In this document: one piece after another, positions 9,314 through 17,556 of the stretch
How positions within the stretch are numbered: position 1 is the stretch's first letter
Layout of the letters: each line of letters starts with the position of its first letter
NCBI GenBank assembly: GCA_020026355.1
Contig: JAHHQP010000003.1
Span: 9,692 to 73,691 of the forward strand
Direction: 5' to 3'
DNA from: Bacteroidales bacterium
GTDB lineage: Bacteria > Bacteroidota > Bacteroidia > Bacteroidales > UBA932
Length of the DNA: 64,000 bases
Program-made: the position numbers and the translations under genes
Notes under the pieces: model-generated
Databases searched by the model: none
Seen by the model: the letters and a program-made list of their open reading frames with translations, nothing else
Told to the model about the DNA's origin: nothing

Positions 9314-10975
9314 CTATTCGTAGACGAATTTGAAATCATCTACATACAGCTGGGAGCCGATCGCGCCGGTGAAGAAATTACCATACGCGCTGGAGCAAGC
9401 GATCACGATGACATAAGCCGGCTCCCGGTCATCATAATATTTCAACGGCAGCTCGAACGCTTCGAAACCGTCCAGTGAAGTCTTGTCCGTGATGATCTCA
9501 CCGAAAGCGATCACACGCGGATCATGCCCCGGTTTCTCCGGATTCAGCTGAGGATTTCCCGGTTTACTGCTGATCACCCGGTAAGCAGAATTGATGACAT
9601 TACCATTGATGTCCTTGATGACCTCGGTACCTTCAGCGATCAAGGCCACCATGATCTGCATGCAGTCCATCTTTCCGTTCATGTCGTAGTACGGATTCTT
9701 GATGCCGCCTGCGCCCGACAGAGTTTCCTTGGCTCCGGTAATGGTACTCGGAATATACTTGTAGAAGCCGGTCAGCTTGGATGGTCGGGAAGTGAAAGGT
9801 GTTCCCCAATACAGATGGGCTGTCGTTCCTTGAAGATGACCGAACTGGCCAGTGAAAAGATTGCCTGCGGCCAAGATGCCGAAAGCGGATCCCGTAATCA
9901 TCTTCACGGAAGCGTTTCCTTCGGTCTTGATGTTGTACTCCGGAGTCGTCGTGTTTTCACTGACGGCTGCCACGCCAGGGTTGGCGGAGCCCCAGATCCG
10001 TTTTTCCGGTTGATAAGGAAACCAGATCTTACCTGTCTTCGTCCAGTCTTCGAAACCCATGTTGGCCAGCTGCTCCGGTTTTCCGGTCTTGAAAGCCTTC
10101 ACTTCACTGATGCTTTCGCCTTGCACCAGCCTGACCTCATATTCATGAGCCGGCTTGAGATCACGGATGTCCGCACTGATCTTCGTTCCATTGACCTTCA
10201 CCTCCTGGACAGCTGTCCATTTCGTGCTTCCTTTCTTTCTGTATTCCACCTGCACGTCACCGATTCCGTCAAACTCCGCCTCGACATCAGCATGCCAGCA
10301 CCAAGGCAGCACATGCGTCACAGCCGGTTCGATCTGCATGTGTTCGAAAATGACGGTCCATTCCGTCGTTTCTCCTTTGTATTCCACCTGAAACTTGCGT
10401 TCATAGGAACAGTCCAAGGTCATCGGGAACACACACTCTTCCGTATGCGGAAGGTGGTCCGCTCCGATGCTCGTCGTCGAGATTACCTGCGAGTCTTCAA
10501 GTCCTAGCTTCATGTCATTGATCTCCACCTGCTTCAAGTCCGTCGTCCTCAACAGAAGGACCTGTGCCTGATGAGATTCCGGCATCCAACGGATTTCAGC
10601 CGCACCTTTGCAATCGATGAAGCGTTCCACCGGCTGTTCTCCGACAATGGTCCAGCGGTAGATGTGATAATTGGCCAGATCGAGGGTCAGCGGCGTGCTG
10701 AGATCCAGGATTTCCGGCAACTCCGGGGCCTTGTCAACGTTGGCGAAGGCATAATCCAGGACTTTCACCTTACGGAGGTCCTGCTGTTCATCAAGCACGA
10801 CCGTCACCGTCATCTTTCGCTTGTCAATCGTGGTCGGAACAGCTTCTCCCTCCACCTTGAAAGTCGTGATTTCCGCGAACATCCGCGGATAGGCCATTTC
10901 ATTCTTGAAGACGCAGGAAGTCAGCAGCACTGCAGCAAGCAGCATCGAAATATATCTGGATGTTTTCATATTCAT
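9314..10975 (-). CDS. Lipoprotein with FN3-like and C-terminal PCMD domain
   Basis: A 553-residue exported lipoprotein (lipobox LLTSC, Cys21). The N-terminal part (about 30-110) resembles the Ig-like DUF5018-type domain found in Bacteroidota surface proteins. A fibronectin type III-like segment follows (about 215-295: VEYRKKGSTKW and LKPAHEYEVRL). The C-terminal 250 residues carry the hallmarks of the putative carbohydrate metabolism domain, PCMD: NMGFEDW, TSRPSKLTGFYKY, and the terminal QLYVDDFKFVYE. It is last in a five-gene operon and its ATG overlaps the stop of the barrel gene (ATGA), suggesting translational coupling. Biochemical function is unknown; PCMD has a jelly-roll-like fold with possible glycan binding, so surface binding is inference. 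Confidence 0.8.
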   Translation of the reverse strand: MNMKTSRYISMLLAAVLLTSCVFKNEMAYPRMFAEITTFKVEGEAVPTTIDKRKMTVTVVLDEQQDLRKVKVLDYAFANVDKAPELPEILDLSTPLTLDLANYHIYRWTIVGEQPVERFIDCKGAAEIRWMPESHQAQVLLLRTTDLKQVEINDMKLGLEDSQVISTTSIGADHLPHTEECVFPMTLDCSYERKFQVEYKGETTEWTVIFEHMQIEPAVTHVLPWCWHADVEAEFDGIGDVQVEYRKKGSTKWTAVQEVKVNGTKISADIRDLKPAHEYEVRLVQGESISEVKAFKTGKPEQLANMGFEDWTKTGKIWFPYQPEKRIWGSANPGVAAVSENTTTPEYNIKTEGNASVKMITGSAFGILAAGNLFTGQFGHLQGTTAHLYWGTPFTSRPSKLTGFYKYIPSTITGAKETLSGAGGIKNPYYDMNGKMDCMQIMVALIAEGTEVIKDINGNVINSAYRVISSKPGNPQLNPEKPGHDPRVIAFGEIITDKTSLDGFEAFELPLKYYDDREPAYVIVIACSSAYGNFFTGAIGSQLYVDDFKFVYE

Positions 10976-11877
10976 TTGATTCTAGCCTTCGGTCTGTACA
11001 CCGGGAAATAATAGGAAATTCCGAAACTGATGGAAAAGAGGTTGATCCGGAAGTTGATTCCGCTGTTTTCCATCTCACTGTAATTGACCTGATTCGTGTA
11101 CTGTTTCACTTTCTCATAATCCATACCAAGTACACCGACCTGGACTTCCAGCGCGGCATTGTTCGTTACGAACACGCACAATCCCGGCACGAGACTGAGC
11201 TCGAAATCATAGATATCCTGATAGGTTCCGTGCTTTTCGAAATCACCGGTCGGATTGTTCGTTCCAGGTTCCAGGATTTCATTCCATTTGTAGGTTTCAG
11301 ATTGGCCATAGCCACCGGCGGCACGGACTTCCATGAAGAGTCCGAAACGCTTGCTGTTCGCGAAAGGCATGTAATAACGGGTCATGATCGCTCCTCGGTA
11401 AGACTGCTTGAGATAATTGAAATCTTTCACGGAAAGATTCAGACCATCAGAGATTGCCAGATTCAGATTTCCCAGACCGAAACCGGAACGGGAATAGTCG
11501 AAACGGAGACCCAAGGAAAGGTTGTCCCGGATGAAATAGGAGACGAAAGGAGAGAGCGTGAAAGTCTGCATGTTCGCCTTGATTCCTTGCAGCATGGAAA
11601 ACAACATGTTGAATCCCGGCCCATCCTGATTACCGATATCATAGTTCTTGTAGGCAAACGAGATTCCCGTTCCGATATATCCTTTCGGAATGAAACAGGA
11701 CGTCGCACGCTCTATTCCACGATTGAATGTGACCACACTGTCTGTCTTCACGGCCGCCTGAGCCGGTTTCTCATCCGAAGCCGGATGCAGCGGTTCCCGA
11801 TCAGGGAGCGTTGCGGCCGAAAGGAGTCCCAGACAGGCCAGAATCTCCGCTAATGTTACCAATGCAATTTTCTTCAT
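10972..11877 (-). CDS. Outer-membrane beta-barrel protein
   Basis: A 301-residue protein with an N-terminal signal sequence (residues 1-21). From about residue 55 there is a repeated pattern of amphipathic strands and Gly/aromatic turns (FIPKGYIGTGISFAYKNY, LSLGLRFDYSRSGFGLG, LFMEVRAAGGYGQ, AALEVQVGVLGMDYEK, FSISFGISYYFP), giving perhaps 8-10 strands. It is typical of small Bacteroidota outer-membrane barrels of unknown function. It is the only predicted integral outer-membrane protein of the lipoprotein operon, 16 bases after the 715-residue PCMD protein and overlapping the next PCMD gene. The tight linkage suggests it anchors or exports its neighbours, which is inference. Confidence 0.75.
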   Translation of the reverse strand: MKKIALVTLAEILACLGLLSAATLPDREPLHPASDEKPAQAAVKTDSVVTFNRGIERATSCFIPKGYIGTGISFAYKNYDIGNQDGPGFNMLFSMLQGIKANMQTFTLSPFVSYFIRDNLSLGLRFDYSRSGFGLGNLNLAISDGLNLSVKDFNYLKQSYRGAIMTRYYMPFANSKRFGLFMEVRAAGGYGQSETYKWNEILEPGTNNPTGDFEKHGTYQDIYDFELSLVPGLCVFVTNNAALEVQVGVLGMDYEKVKQYTNQVNYSEMENSGINFRINLFSISFGISYYFPVYRPKARIK

Positions 11878-11893
11878 GATCTATTTCTTACTC

Positions 11894-14041
11894 TTATTTG
11901 GTGGAGGAGGCCACTTCCGCAGGATCATAGACGAAACTGAATTCGTCGATCCATAAGGTTGAACCGACCGCTCCGGTAAAATAATCTCCATAGCGGCTGG
12001 CCGCTGCAGAAATGACGATATAGGTAGGCTTCCGTTTCACGTCACGATATTCCAACGGAATCGTGAACTCTACATAACCATCAGTGACCTGACCGCAGGT
12101 CACTTTACCGTAAGCGATGATGGCAGGATCGGAAGCGATATCCACAAACTGTCCCTTGGCGGTATCGATGGTGAAAGGTGACTTCCAGTCCGTCAGGAAG
12201 ATCTGGATGATCATCTCATCCGTCTTTCCTTTCATGCCGGCATAAGGACCTCCGGCATAATCGATGGTCTTCGGGCTGTATTTATACCAACCTTTCAAAG
12301 CATATGGCCGAGAAGTGAAAGGAACGCCCCATTTCAAAGTCGCACCGACCGGACTCATGACCGCCTTGCCGAAATCACCGGTATAGATGTTTCCGGCCGT
12401 GAAATTGCCGACGACCGTCGTGCTGCTCATCTTGGCGGCCGACTTGCCAGGTCCTTGAACCGCGACATCCTTCGAGTCCGGAACTGTCGGATTCGTCTCG
12501 GCGAAAGGATTCGTGTTGGCTCCTTCATTGGCCGTATCCCAGATGATGGCTGCGCCGGATTTGTTCGGATACCAGCTCTTACCGCTCTTGTTCCAGTCAT
12601 CGAAGCTCATATTCGGAAGTGTGCCGATTTCCTTGTCCGTCGTGAAGGTTTTCTTCACGCTCTGCTTGAGCTGAGCTGTTACCGCCATGACCTCATATCC
12701 GATCCCCGGACGGAGACTCCACAAAGTCGCGGCATAGCTCTTCCTGGCAGGATCGATCTTGATCCTTGCGGCTTCTGCTTCGATCCAGTCTACGCTGCCT
12801 TTCTCACGATACAGCAGACTCAGGCCGTCCGGCTGATCTCCTGTCCATGAAGCATGAACCACCGCATACATGGCCCAGGCATCCGTACCGGTCACTTCTA
12901 CCGGTGCGCCTTGAACCACCGTGAAATTGAAGACTTCCTTCTTCGGCGTCCCTTCCTGGTCTGTGGCCAGGAAAGTGAGCGCATAGCTTCCCTTCTGCAG
13001 ATTCTGCAGGAAACCGCTCAGATCGAACGCAGTTTCCTTCACTCCAGGAGTCAGTTCCTGGACAATGATACCTAAGGTGGCATAAGAATCCAGATCCGGT
13101 CGGGTCAGACCGACGAATTCGTTGGACCGGGCCAAGCCAAGCTGATCCAGCCGTTCATCTTCATGGAGAATCTGGAAAGACTGGAGTCCTTTCACGGCAC
13201 GGATGGTGAAACGTCCGTCATTCTCAAGGCCTTCATAGACCTTGTTCGTCAAAGCCAGCTCGAAATGTTCTCCAGTGAAGACCGGAGCGTCCGGCGTGAC
13301 GAAGTCCAGGACCAGGTCGTAGGATTTCTCATTGAAGCTGTTGTCCAGGACAATCTCGAAGACCGCCCCTCCGATCGCCGGTTTCGGCTGAATGGAGAAA
13401 GATAGACGATAATGCTGTCCTGCCTTGACCTCCGTATAAGTGTCCGTCAAGGTCTCGAAGATATCCCCGTCCTTGTTCACCAGTTTCAAGGTCCAGGTCA
13501 GGTGATCCGTGACGGAGAACCAGCCTTCCTGCGACAAGGTCCCGTCAAGATTGCTGAACACCAGACCGGACTCGCCGTTGGTGACGGTCAAGGTATATTC
13601 CGTGAACGCTTCGGTGATGCTCGCATCGAAAGCGGCGGTCACCTTGACATTGGCGACCTTGCAGATGACCTGCACCTCGGCATTCCGCCCTGGTACGATC
13701 GAGAAAGTCTGTTCACCGTAATAAGCGGGGGAATCGACGGCCGCCGCTCCGACAGCTGATTTCACGACTGCCTTGTAGGAGCCGATGAAAAGCTCGACCG
13801 GAATTCCGGCAACTTCATTGACATCGGCATAACTTTTCAGCAACTTGCCCGTTGCACTGTAAATGTCCAGAGACAGCACCGGTTCCTGGACTGCCTTCGT
13901 GAAGACCTGCTCCAGCGAGCTGTCCGTCTGGACCGAAAGACTGACATAGCCGGTCCGATCCTCTACCGGATTCTCCTGACAGGACAAGGCTTGGATCAAG
14001 GTCAATGAAACCATCGACAAGATAAGTATGCTGTTTTTCAT
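11894..14041 (-). CDS. DUF4493/FN3/PCMD lipoprotein
   Basis: A 715-residue lipoprotein (IQALSC lipobox). The ATG at 14041 (MKNSILILS) is preferred; an upstream ATG (14050) and a TTG overlapping the previous stop (14065) are in frame. The N-terminal 230 residues match the DUF4493 pattern (GYVSLSVQTDSS, a GIPVELFIGSYKAVV segment, and YYGEQTFSIVPGRNAEVQV). An Ig-like region follows, then an FN3-like segment (LSLLYREKGSVDW, LRPGIGYEVMAV), and a C-terminal PCMD domain (NMSFDDWNKSGKSWYP, TSRPYALKGWYKYSP, LWIDEFSFVYD). This is the fullest version of the architecture shared within the operon. Acidic residues just after the lipid-bearing Cys (CQENPVED) are compatible with surface export in Bacteroidota, but this is inference. 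Confidence 0.8.
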   Translation of the reverse strand: MKNSILILSMVSLTLIQALSCQENPVEDRTGYVSLSVQTDSSLEQVFTKAVQEPVLSLDIYSATGKLLKSYADVNEVAGIPVELFIGSYKAVVKSAVGAAAVDSPAYYGEQTFSIVPGRNAEVQVICKVANVKVTAAFDASITEAFTEYTLTVTNGESGLVFSNLDGTLSQEGWFSVTDHLTWTLKLVNKDGDIFETLTDTYTEVKAGQHYRLSFSIQPKPAIGGAVFEIVLDNSFNEKSYDLVLDFVTPDAPVFTGEHFELALTNKVYEGLENDGRFTIRAVKGLQSFQILHEDERLDQLGLARSNEFVGLTRPDLDSYATLGIIVQELTPGVKETAFDLSGFLQNLQKGSYALTFLATDQEGTPKKEVFNFTVVQGAPVEVTGTDAWAMYAVVHASWTGDQPDGLSLLYREKGSVDWIEAEAARIKIDPARKSYAATLWSLRPGIGYEVMAVTAQLKQSVKKTFTTDKEIGTLPNMSFDDWNKSGKSWYPNKSGAAIIWDTANEGANTNPFAETNPTVPDSKDVAVQGPGKSAAKMSSTTVVGNFTAGNIYTGDFGKAVMSPVGATLKWGVPFTSRPYALKGWYKYSPKTIDYAGGPYAGMKGKTDEMIIQIFLTDWKSPFTIDTAKGQFVDIASDPAIIAYGKVTCGQVTDGYVEFTIPLEYRDVKRKPTYIVISAAASRYGDYFTGAVGSTLWIDEFSFVYDPAEVASSTK

Positions 14042-14061
14042 TGTTCTCATCCTTTGACGTT

Positions 14062-15264
14062 TCAAGCAGCAGGTGCTGCAGGAAGATGGAAGGTCAAGGT
14101 TTGGCTCAGCTGATTGCCGGCTTCATCACCGACCTCCAGCGTGAAGAGATAATCCTCTCCAGGATTTCCTACCGTACTGATCAGCGGAATCAGGGCAGAA
14201 AGCGGGAAATTGACCTCAGTCTTGCCTTTGAGCTGATCGCCTGCCGGCAGCTTCGAACCAAGATTCTCGATCGCCTTCCGGTCATTGATCAGGTCCAGAT
14301 AAGGATGACTGGCTACCATCTCGATGGCAGACTGGAAATTTTCACTGACCCTGACGATGAAAGACTGGATCTTTCCCGGTACCTTGACGATGAGTTCCAC
14401 ATTCATGTCGTCAGTGATGTCCAGCGGAGTGAAATCAGGGTTAGCCGGCCACTCGAGAGTCGGTGCCGCTACAGGATCGACCGGACTTCCTCCACCGCCA
14501 GGAGTTTCTCCCCCGTCCACCACTTCATCGAAACCAGGAATGACCACATCCAGCGGTTTGTCCACCAAAGTATTGTCGATGACCAGTTCCATGGGCTTCG
14601 CCTGACCGGTCAGTTTCGCATCGATCATCAGTTTGTGATGATCACGCGCGGCGACCTCCGCGATCTTCAGTTCCTTGACAGCCTGGGTACCATCCAGCTT
14701 ACGACGGCCACGAACCGTCACTTTCAGAGGATTCACGGAGAAGAAACCGGCATTTCCGGCCTTGATCTCAGTCTCTTTCCACACCAGCATACCGTCCTTG
14801 TTCTCGACGATCACTTCATAATAGTCCAGTTCATTGATCATGTTTTCCGAAAGCGTGACCGTCACCTTCATGTTCTGGATCGGGCAGACCAGCTTCAGAT
14901 CCGTCACGGATCCGTCCAGGATCGTGAACTCCTGTGAAACGGCATAGATCGGCTGATTCCAGGCTACAGGTTTCTTATCCGGAGAAGATACCTCCACCGT
15001 ATATTTTCCTTCCGAAAGTTCGATCATGGCCGGAAGTTCTCCATATTTGGCGGACTTGTCATATTCACCGGTATTCTTGCGGATACGGACATCGAAAGCA
15101 TTTTTGTCCGGTCCTTCCAGGGCGACATCTGCCTTGGTCACATAAGTCTGGTCCGGATTCAAGGAAAGGCTCAGCCCGGTACGGCTTTCCTTCCAATCCT
15201 TGACACATGCTGAAGCTGCAGCTGCTGCAGCCAGAACAGCGATAATCTTGTATATGTTCTTCAT
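14062..15264 (-). CDS. DUF4493 domain lipoprotein without PCMD
   Basis: A 400-residue lipoprotein (lipobox AASAC, Cys20) whose sequence after the Cys reads VKDWKE, resembling the Lys-acidic surface-export signals described in Bacteroidota. Residues about 28-240 follow the DUF4493 pattern (GLSLSLNPDQ, IELSEGKYTVEVSSP, FTILDGSVTDLKLVC, IQNMKVTVTLSENM). A Gly/Pro-rich linker (around 255-265) leads to a C-terminal Ig-like domain ending in a predicted beta strand (FTLEVGDEAGN). Unlike its neighbours it has no FN3 or PCMD part. It starts 13 bases after the 724-residue gene. It may be a shorter structural partner; the function is unknown. Confidence 0.75.
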   Translation of the reverse strand: MKNIYKIIAVLAAAAAASACVKDWKESRTGLSLSLNPDQTYVTKADVALEGPDKNAFDVRIRKNTGEYDKSAKYGELPAMIELSEGKYTVEVSSPDKKPVAWNQPIYAVSQEFTILDGSVTDLKLVCPIQNMKVTVTLSENMINELDYYEVIVENKDGMLVWKETEIKAGNAGFFSVNPLKVTVRGRRKLDGTQAVKELKIAEVAARDHHKLMIDAKLTGQAKPMELVIDNTLVDKPLDVVIPGFDEVVDGGETPGGGGSPVDPVAAPTLEWPANPDFTPLDITDDMNVELIVKVPGKIQSFIVRVSENFQSAIEMVASHPYLDLINDRKAIENLGSKLPAGDQLKGKTEVNFPLSALIPLISTVGNPGEDYLFTLEVGDEAGNQLSQTLTFHLPAAPAA

Positions 15265-15277
15265 GACTCGTTGTTTT

Positions 15278-17431
15278 CTAATAAATCAGATTCAATTCGT
15301 CCACATTGATCATGGAACCGGCGTGGACATGGTAGGTAGTGCCGGCCATCTCGAGAGCTCGGTCCGAATAGACCGGGGATCCTGCCGTGGAGGATCTGAT
15401 GGACAGGTAAATGGTCGCGGCCTTCTTCGTCAGGTCGCTGTAGATGATGTCCAGGGTTTCCTGACGGGCCGTCCGGTCCACCGTCGCATCCACTTTCTCG
15501 GCCTTCCCGATGACTGTACCGTCTGCCGCTCTTACTTCCAGAAGGACACGGGTGGATTCTCCACCGGCCGGACGGTTCAGTACCCAATAGGAAAGTTTCG
15601 ACGGACGAGAAGCGAAGGCATGACCGTCGGTCTTGTGGTTGCCTTGGTCATCAGCCGTTCCGATCCAGAGTTCTCCAGCGGTAGTCGCATAGCCTCCCTG
15701 TCCAGGGATCGCCCAGGCGGCCACGGCGATCGAGGTGACCTGAGCGGATCTTCCAGAAGCGGAGACCGCCGCGGTATAACCGACCGTCGGGAAAATCTTG
15801 TAAGTAAAGTTCCAGTTGGACGGTTTGCCCTGCATCGTCTTGCGGGAATTGACTGCCCACCATTGTTCTCCTGACGCCCATGGCAGGTACCATTTCTGCT
15901 TGCCGCCGGAAGCCATGATGACCGGAAATTCAAAAATTTTCTCCGTCCATTCCTCGAAGCCGGCATTGCCGAGCTGAAGCGCCGCTTCCGTCGTGATGAC
16001 CGTGTCCGGAATCACATTGTGGGGATTCTCATTATAGATGGTGCGGATTTCATGATCGGCACCCGGTTCCAAATCCTGCAAGGCGTTGAAGATGAGTTTC
16101 TTGCCTTCTACCGTAGCTGGCGCAGCCGTCAGATAGTCCTGAGTTCCCTTTCTGCGGTACTGCAGGCGGAAGAGTGACGGATCTCCGGCAAGGACATCGA
16201 CAGTGAGTGTCTTGATCTCGGAAGCCCAGACATCTGCTTCCGCAACACGAACCACGGCTTCTGATGGAAAGACATCAAAGGTGTAGTTCTCCGTAGCGAT
16301 TTCCCGCCCTTTGCTGTCCGACACTCTCAATCTGAATTCTGCCAGACGGCTCTGATCAGGAATATAGACCGCCTGTCTGCCGATCCGCTCCATCATTCCT
16401 GAGAAATCAACATAGGAAAGCCTTTTCTGCTCCATTCCATGAAGCCATCTCAGGCCAGCGGCTTCCAGGGCCGCACGGACTTCCGGAGACGGAGCGATCA
16501 GATCATACTGGCCGACGGTCAGCCCGGAGGATTCCTGACTGCTCACCACTTCCAGCACGCAGGTACTGATGCCCGCCGGAGCGACGATGTCCGCCCGACA
16601 GACGACACCCTCCATTCCATTGGCTTCATATAACTTGAAGGCTGTACCCTGCACTCCTCTCATATTGATGGAAGGCTTCTCCGACGGAGCCATGTCCGAC
16701 GGAATTTCTACGGCCTTGTCCACCGTTTCCAGACTGTTGTCCACCTTCACCGTCACGTTGACGTTCCCGGCACCGGCGGAGGTGTCGAGACTGAACTGCA
16801 CGAACTCTCCGGCCTTTCCTTCCTGAGGGGCGGCGACGAAACGTTTCCATTGACCTTGCTCCTGGACATAGACTTCCAGCACCAGTTTTCCTGCCGGGAA
16901 ATATCCGGCACGGACTTCTCCCTTGACGAAACGGAGCTGCTGCTTCTGCTCTGTCCGGACCTGGGCATACCAGTCCTGATAAACACTTGTGATGCTCTCT
17001 CCGAACTCAACGGAGACCTTCACCTTACCGGGCTTTGCGACGGCATGGAGCGGTGTTATCTCCTGCCCTTTAACTTCAAACTGCTGGTCTGCGATGAAAT
17101 AGGCGGCATTGAAACCGACTCCGGTAGAATCGCCGTACTGGGCGAGGAGACGGTGTGCACCTGCATTCAAAGGAATCGTCCGGCCTTCGGAATTTCCATA
17201 AGTATCCCGATATCTTCTGTAACCTCGGGCATCATAGATTTCCACCTTGAATTCAGCCACATCAGGCAAAGCGAGGTCCGTCACGGTCCTCACCTGTCCT
17301 TCGGAAATATCCTGACCGAGAAAGAGGCGGACTGCACCTTTCTCGCGTTCCGATTCCTGCAGGAATCCGCTTGAACAGCCTGTCAGAAGGACTGTCAAGC
17401 AAGACATTAGGATCAGATTCAAATGTCTCAT
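15278..17431 (-). CDS. DUF4493-like/FN3/PCMD lipoprotein, first gene of the operon
   Basis: Exported lipoprotein with lipobox LLTGC. The ATG at 17431 (MRHLNLILMSC, 717 residues) is preferred over the ATG at 17452, because the latter lies essentially at the predicted transcription start. The N-terminal domain (AVRLFLGQDI, IPLNAGAHRLLAQYG, KVKVSVEFGESIT) follows the DUF4493 layout in a divergent form. Middle Ig-like and FN3-like segments (FRLQYRRKGTQDY, LEPGADHEIRT) precede a PCMD-type C-terminus (NAGFEEWTEK, ASRPSKLSYWVL, SMINVDELNLIY). The mature N-terminus CSSGFLQESE has later acidic residues. It heads the operon, whose promoter at 17460-17492 has both consensus boxes. Confidence 0.8.
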   Translation of the reverse strand: MRHLNLILMSCLTVLLTGCSSGFLQESEREKGAVRLFLGQDISEGQVRTVTDLALPDVAEFKVEIYDARGYRRYRDTYGNSEGRTIPLNAGAHRLLAQYGDSTGVGFNAAYFIADQQFEVKGQEITPLHAVAKPGKVKVSVEFGESITSVYQDWYAQVRTEQKQQLRFVKGEVRAGYFPAGKLVLEVYVQEQGQWKRFVAAPQEGKAGEFVQFSLDTSAGAGNVNVTVKVDNSLETVDKAVEIPSDMAPSEKPSINMRGVQGTAFKLYEANGMEGVVCRADIVAPAGISTCVLEVVSSQESSGLTVGQYDLIAPSPEVRAALEAAGLRWLHGMEQKRLSYVDFSGMMERIGRQAVYIPDQSRLAEFRLRVSDSKGREIATENYTFDVFPSEAVVRVAEADVWASEIKTLTVDVLAGDPSLFRLQYRRKGTQDYLTAAPATVEGKKLIFNALQDLEPGADHEIRTIYNENPHNVIPDTVITTEAALQLGNAGFEEWTEKIFEFPVIMASGGKQKWYLPWASGEQWWAVNSRKTMQGKPSNWNFTYKIFPTVGYTAAVSASGRSAQVTSIAVAAWAIPGQGGYATTAGELWIGTADDQGNHKTDGHAFASRPSKLSYWVLNRPAGGESTRVLLEVRAADGTVIGKAEKVDATVDRTARQETLDIIYSDLTKKAATIYLSIRSSTAGSPVYSDRALEMAGTTYHVHAGSMINVDELNLIY

Positions 17432-17459
17432 TCCACTGTAAGAATTACTCATGAACCGG

Positions 17460-17492
17460 CAAAGTTAACACATAGTTTCAAAAAAACAAAAA
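17460..17492 (-). promoter_or_regulatory. Promoter of the DUF4493/PCMD lipoprotein operon
   Basis: On the minus strand TTTTTG (17487-17492), a 19-base spacer and TAACTTTG (17460-17467) match the Bacteroidota housekeeping promoter exactly. The predicted start point is near 17455, which favours the ATG at 17431 for the first gene. No sigma/anti-sigma or SusCD-type regulator gene adjoins it. Confidence 0.8.
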
Positions 17493-17511
17493 GCAGGCTC
17501 CAGGGCAGGTC

Positions 17512-17543
17512 TTTGGCAATTCGGCTTACGTTTATTATATTTG
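17512..17543 (+). promoter_or_regulatory. Promoter of parE operon
   Basis: TTTG (17512-17515), a 20-base spacer and TATATTTG (17536-17543) match the Bacteroidota consensus. The promoter diverges from that of the lipoprotein operon, with about 20 bases between the two -33 boxes. Confidence 0.8.
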
Positions 17544-17556
17544 TACGATAATTTGC

